From assembly GCA_007922305.1 (NCBI GenBank), contig ML677335.1, positions 19,378,246 to 19,442,245 of the forward strand: a stretch of 64,000 nt of DNA, in the 5' to 3' direction. Both the position numbers and the translations under genes were made by a program. The DNA comes from Dermatemys mawii (Eukaryota > Chordata > Testudines > Dermatemydidae). How positions within the stretch are numbered: position 1 is the stretch's first letter; each line of letters starts with the position of its first letter. Positions 60,990 through 64,000 of the stretch are shown here, piece by piece. The notes beneath the pieces were generated by a model that saw only the letters and a program-made list of their open reading frames with translations, made no database searches and had not been told where the DNA came from.

Positions 60990-61990
60990 ACAGCAGCGTT
61001 TCCGAATATTTGGGAGAACAATTTAAAGCTGTGGTGCAACAAGGAGAAGGGGAATCCAACCCCCCAAAGCCAGAGACAGCAGAGGCCAAAGCAGCAGCTA
61101 GAAGCCCAGGTCTGAGTCAGCTAGAAGCCCAGGTCCTGAGTCTGACTGCAGCTGCTGAAGGGCCCACCAGCACCCACACTACCCAGGCAACCAAGGTCTG
61201 AGATGCTGAGCACCAGGAATCATGGCCCCGGGGCTTCCTCTCCCCAGTGCCATAGGGCAGGGGGAGCCAGCCTTGCCACCAATTCAGCCTCCCACAAGGG
61301 AAAGGAAACCCCAGCATTGATTTCTGGAGCTGGGTGGCTGGTGGACCCTCCAGAGGCTGCAGATGGACTGGGGCCAGCAGCCAACCCCTCTCCCTGCATG
61401 CTGCCAGACTCGAATGTATGGAGGAGCCACTGCTTGCAGAGTGGTATAACCTGGGATAAGCAGTATTGTGGGGGCTGATCTATATTTCTTTCCCTATGCA
61501 TCATTTCCTGTGAATTGCACAAATGTGCATGGGGTGAGGAGGGGTGGAGTGGAGTGGAATGGAGGAAGGAAAAAGGACCCAGATGGGCTAGAGTGGCTAC
61601 TGCAGTCATAGGCACTGAATTTTGATTTTGCTGGTGGGTGCCCCACACTGGCTCCATCCCCTCCCCTGAGGCTCCACCCCCACTCCACTTCTTCCCACAC
61701 CCTTCCACCCCTTTCCCCCATAACCACCTCCCCTGAGTGCTTCTTACCCACCGCTCTCTTTCTGCCCTCCCTGCCTTAAAGGCAGTGTAGGGAGAGGGCA
61801 GAGAGGAGCAAGTGATGGGGCACCCCCTCTCAACAGCTGAGGCAGCATCTGAATATCTGATGAGGATGCAGGGCCAGCCGCTGAACAGCTGATTATCAGC
61901 CAACCCCAGGGCCATCAGAGCAGCAGTATGGGCCAGCATTTGCTGTGTCCAGAACTAACACCCAGGCAAGCCCCCTGAATTACAAGGACT
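60990..61990. repeat. GC-rich block, probably dispersed repeat
   Basis: It is sharply GC-rich against A/T-rich flanks. The 61605-61790 part (TCATAGGCACTGAATTTTGA, then CTGGTGGGTGCCCC and CCTCCCCTGAGGCTCCACCC) resembles a turtle repeat family. A 239-codon minus ORF (61220-61939) has no recognisable domain and is best explained by GC content. Boundaries are approximate. Confidence 0.45.
61096..61142. repeat. Two-copy 23/24-bp tandem duplication
   Basis: Each copy reads AGCTAGAAGCCCAGGT then CTGAGTC; the second has one extra C. Confidence 0.85.
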
Positions 61991-63866
61991 TCAGGTGAAC
62001 ATTTTCTAACCCAACAACTGCACTGGAACCAGCCAACATTGTGATAACTGTCATTAAAACAGACCTATTGTATGCCAGAGAGAAGCTGAAAACCCATATG
62101 GCAATTTGCCAATTTTATCATAGGGTAAAAATCTTTTCTAGACCCAAAACCTAGCAATCATCCTTGCCGTTGGCATTCAGGGAGATCCAGCATACTAGTT
62201 TACAGGTGGGAAAGGTGGGACTGAAACATGGAGTCCAAAATCACAACTTGTTTATGTAGCCACCTGCCTTCTCCTTTAGCTCTACCAGGTCTCATTACCA
62301 CCCTCAATCCACAATGGCATGTATTTTCTTCTACTAGTAATACAATCTGATTGAGTTTAAAATTTATATACAAAATTGTTAACAAATCTATACTTATAGG
62401 ATGGTTATTTAAGGAAGAAGAGGCTTCCATGATAATCAATATGTGCTTCACTTTCAAATTCTTCCCTTAAGGTTAAGTTGGATAGTTTTTAAAAGCTTTG
62501 GTGAAATAATTTCAGCTGTTTCTTTAGGTTCAATCACCTGTACAGTGTCTGAGGTTCCATGTAATTAGTTAGTTCTATGGCATGTTCCAGAACATTTATT
62601 CCTGTTCACTCCAACTACTTGAAATTTTTATGAACTTTTCATTGTCTTAGCAAAGATATGAGATTGTTTACAGCAGACAAATTTGTGAAGTAGCTGTTCC
62701 ATAAATCCTGGACAGCAAAACATATTTTGTATGAATATATTTATTGCTATCTTTCATAGAATCACAGAATATTCTTTCAGAGTATTTTGTAAGAAAGTAA
62801 AAAAAAAAATTGCACACTATTTTAAAAATATTTTGAAAAATATTAATTGATTAAAGTTCCAAAATGAGTACAGAATAATTTTAACAGTAGGCAGAACTAA
62901 CAGAAATAAATTCAAGGTACACTCTAACATTGTCAATAATTGTGTTTTCACTAAAATAATTAGCAGTAATGGGAAGACTCATACAACAAGGTATTACACC
63001 ATATGCATAGGGATAGCAGAATCTGCACAGAGTTAGTCAAGTACAATGTACTATAATTATTCAATAGTAAGCAGCTTAACTCCTATTGCACATGCTACCT
63101 GCACCTGGGATCACAGCACACAGTGGAGAAGACAGCAGCCTGCAAGGATAACTATTTATCCATCTGCAAAAGCCTGTGGGAAAGTGGAAGAGCTTTGACT
63201 CTGCTTTTCACCAGTGTGCCAGCCAAAGAAGCTATGGTGAAGGGGAGTGGAAGAGAAGCTACACCAAGAAAAGGGCTGGTACCGCTTACTTCCCCCTAAA
63301 GCAAGGAAAAAACAGAGACTGGATTTTACTGAGTCAAAATTTGGCTGCTGCTGTGCTCCTAGGGCATTGGAACAACAAGCCACCCCTTACCCAGGCCAGA
63401 CTGTAAGATACCAATCTAGCCAAAGTGATAAATGAGTGCCTAAATGAAGTGATTTTCTGCTACTTGGCTTGTTTTGTAGACTTCACTGAACAACTAAAAA
63501 TCAGACCAGGCCTCAAATCAGCATATACTGTACAGGAGCTTTCTGCATGCAAGGGTTTATAATATAATACAGACTGGAATCTCTCTATATGAAAATGACT
63601 TGAAATACACAAACTTTGGAATGGGGAAAAGGACCTATTTTATAGACTTCAAATAAATCTTCTATTCTTGTTTCTCCCTCAGAAAGGCTCCTCACTGCAA
63701 TAATCCCACATTCAAGTACTGACCTGGCTTCTTCCAGAATCAGTCGCTACTGCTCCTAGTATAAGCCAGAGAGGGTGCTAGAGATTAATGGAACATGTAT
63801 TAGTGCTCAGAAGCAAATGACTGAGCCTCGATGGCCACTATTTACTAACGGTAGTCGTGGTAATCT

Positions 63867-64000
63867 CTATCCACAAAAAAACGAGGTGCACTTTTGGCAC
63901 CTTAGAGACTGACACATTTATTTGGGCATAAGCTTTCATGGGCTAAAACCCACTTCATCAGATGTATAGAGTGGAATATACAGTAGGAAGATATATATAT
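63867..64000 (-). repeat. GTGGCACC-family repeat with hammerhead-like core
   Basis: The plus strand has CTATCCACAAAAAAACGAGG, TTTTGGCACCTTAGAGACTG and TTTGGGCATAAGCTTTCATG, then CCCACTTCATCAGATG. On the minus strand this gives CTGATGA (63961-63955), a stem GTGGG/CCCAT and then GAAA (63937-63934). I recognise the element as a widespread sauropsid repeat. It runs into or past the window end, where an AT-rich stretch begins. Confidence 0.8.

Larger units (their letters stand above)
50556..64000 (-). other. PCDH15: PCDH15 intron before the EC10-EC11 exon (partial)
   Basis: Intronic sequence 5' of the first visible exon, cut by the window edge. No further cadherin exon was found on the minus strand: I looked for DxNDN-type linkers flanked by splice sites. 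Repeats are listed separately. Nothing recognisable in 50640-52260, 52430-53500, 54040-56150, 57075-58415, 58530-59045, 59400-60980 and 62000-63860. Confidence 0.75.

Noticed and set aside
61220..61939. 239-codon minus-strand ORF
   Set aside because: It lies in a GC-rich, repeat-like block. The sequence has no domain, no splice signals and overlapping ORFs in other frames, as expected from base composition.
1..64000. CRISPR arrays, operons, riboswitches, rRNA or intact tRNA genes
   Set aside because: Searched by eye on both strands; only tRNA-derived repeat heads were seen, and the sequence is clearly vertebrate.

Overview
The window is vertebrate nuclear DNA, almost certainly from a sauropsid and most likely a turtle. 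The evidence is many CR1-type LINE tails, an RTE-type LINE, hAT-like and Tigger-like non-autonomous DNA transposons, foldback repeats and LTR fragments of kinds I recognise from chelonian genomes, with no primate or rodent SINEs. The species call is inference. Nothing here looks prokaryotic: long ORFs are rare and mostly fall inside repeats.

The only host gene I can support is PCDH15 (protocadherin-15), on the minus strand. Four coding exons are visible, in transcript order 50555-50428, 27880-27665, 24883-24795 and 8610-8434. Each has AG/GT splice sites, and the reading phases join without a break. They encode the end of cadherin repeat EC10, all of EC11, the EC11-MAD12 linker and most of the membrane-adjacent domain MAD12. 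The gene therefore enters from beyond 64000 and leaves below position 1. The upstream cadherin-repeat exons and the transmembrane and cytoplasmic exons were not found. The complete introns between these exons are about 22.5, 2.8 and 16.2 kb.

All remaining sequence is intronic and full of repeats. 1-750: an RTE-type LINE interrupted by two CR1 pieces in opposite orientations. 6.3-10.9 kb: three CR1 fragments. 16.9-17.4 kb: a near-perfect foldback element beside a MITE. 18.8-19.9 kb: a decayed LINE ORF1 with zinc-knuckle remnants. 21.8-23.3 kb: an LTR with a polypurine tract, set against another repeat. 29.55-29.92 kb: a clean solo LTR. 32.9-33.85 kb: the best-preserved CR1 reverse-transcriptase tail. 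38.2-39.25 kb: a Tigger-like element carrying a nested hAT-like MITE. 40-49 kb: further foldbacks, MITEs and tRNA-headed SINE-like sequence. 53.5 kb: a hAT-like MITE with an 8-bp target duplication. 59.1-59.4 kb: a degenerate 34-bp minisatellite. 63.87 kb to the end: a repeat whose minus strand resembles a hammerhead ribozyme core.

I did not find a clearly undescribed genetic system. The observations most worth checking are the hammerhead-like motif, the three foldback copies of one family, the perfect 30-bp inverted repeat at 42.2 kb and the minisatellite at 59 kb.
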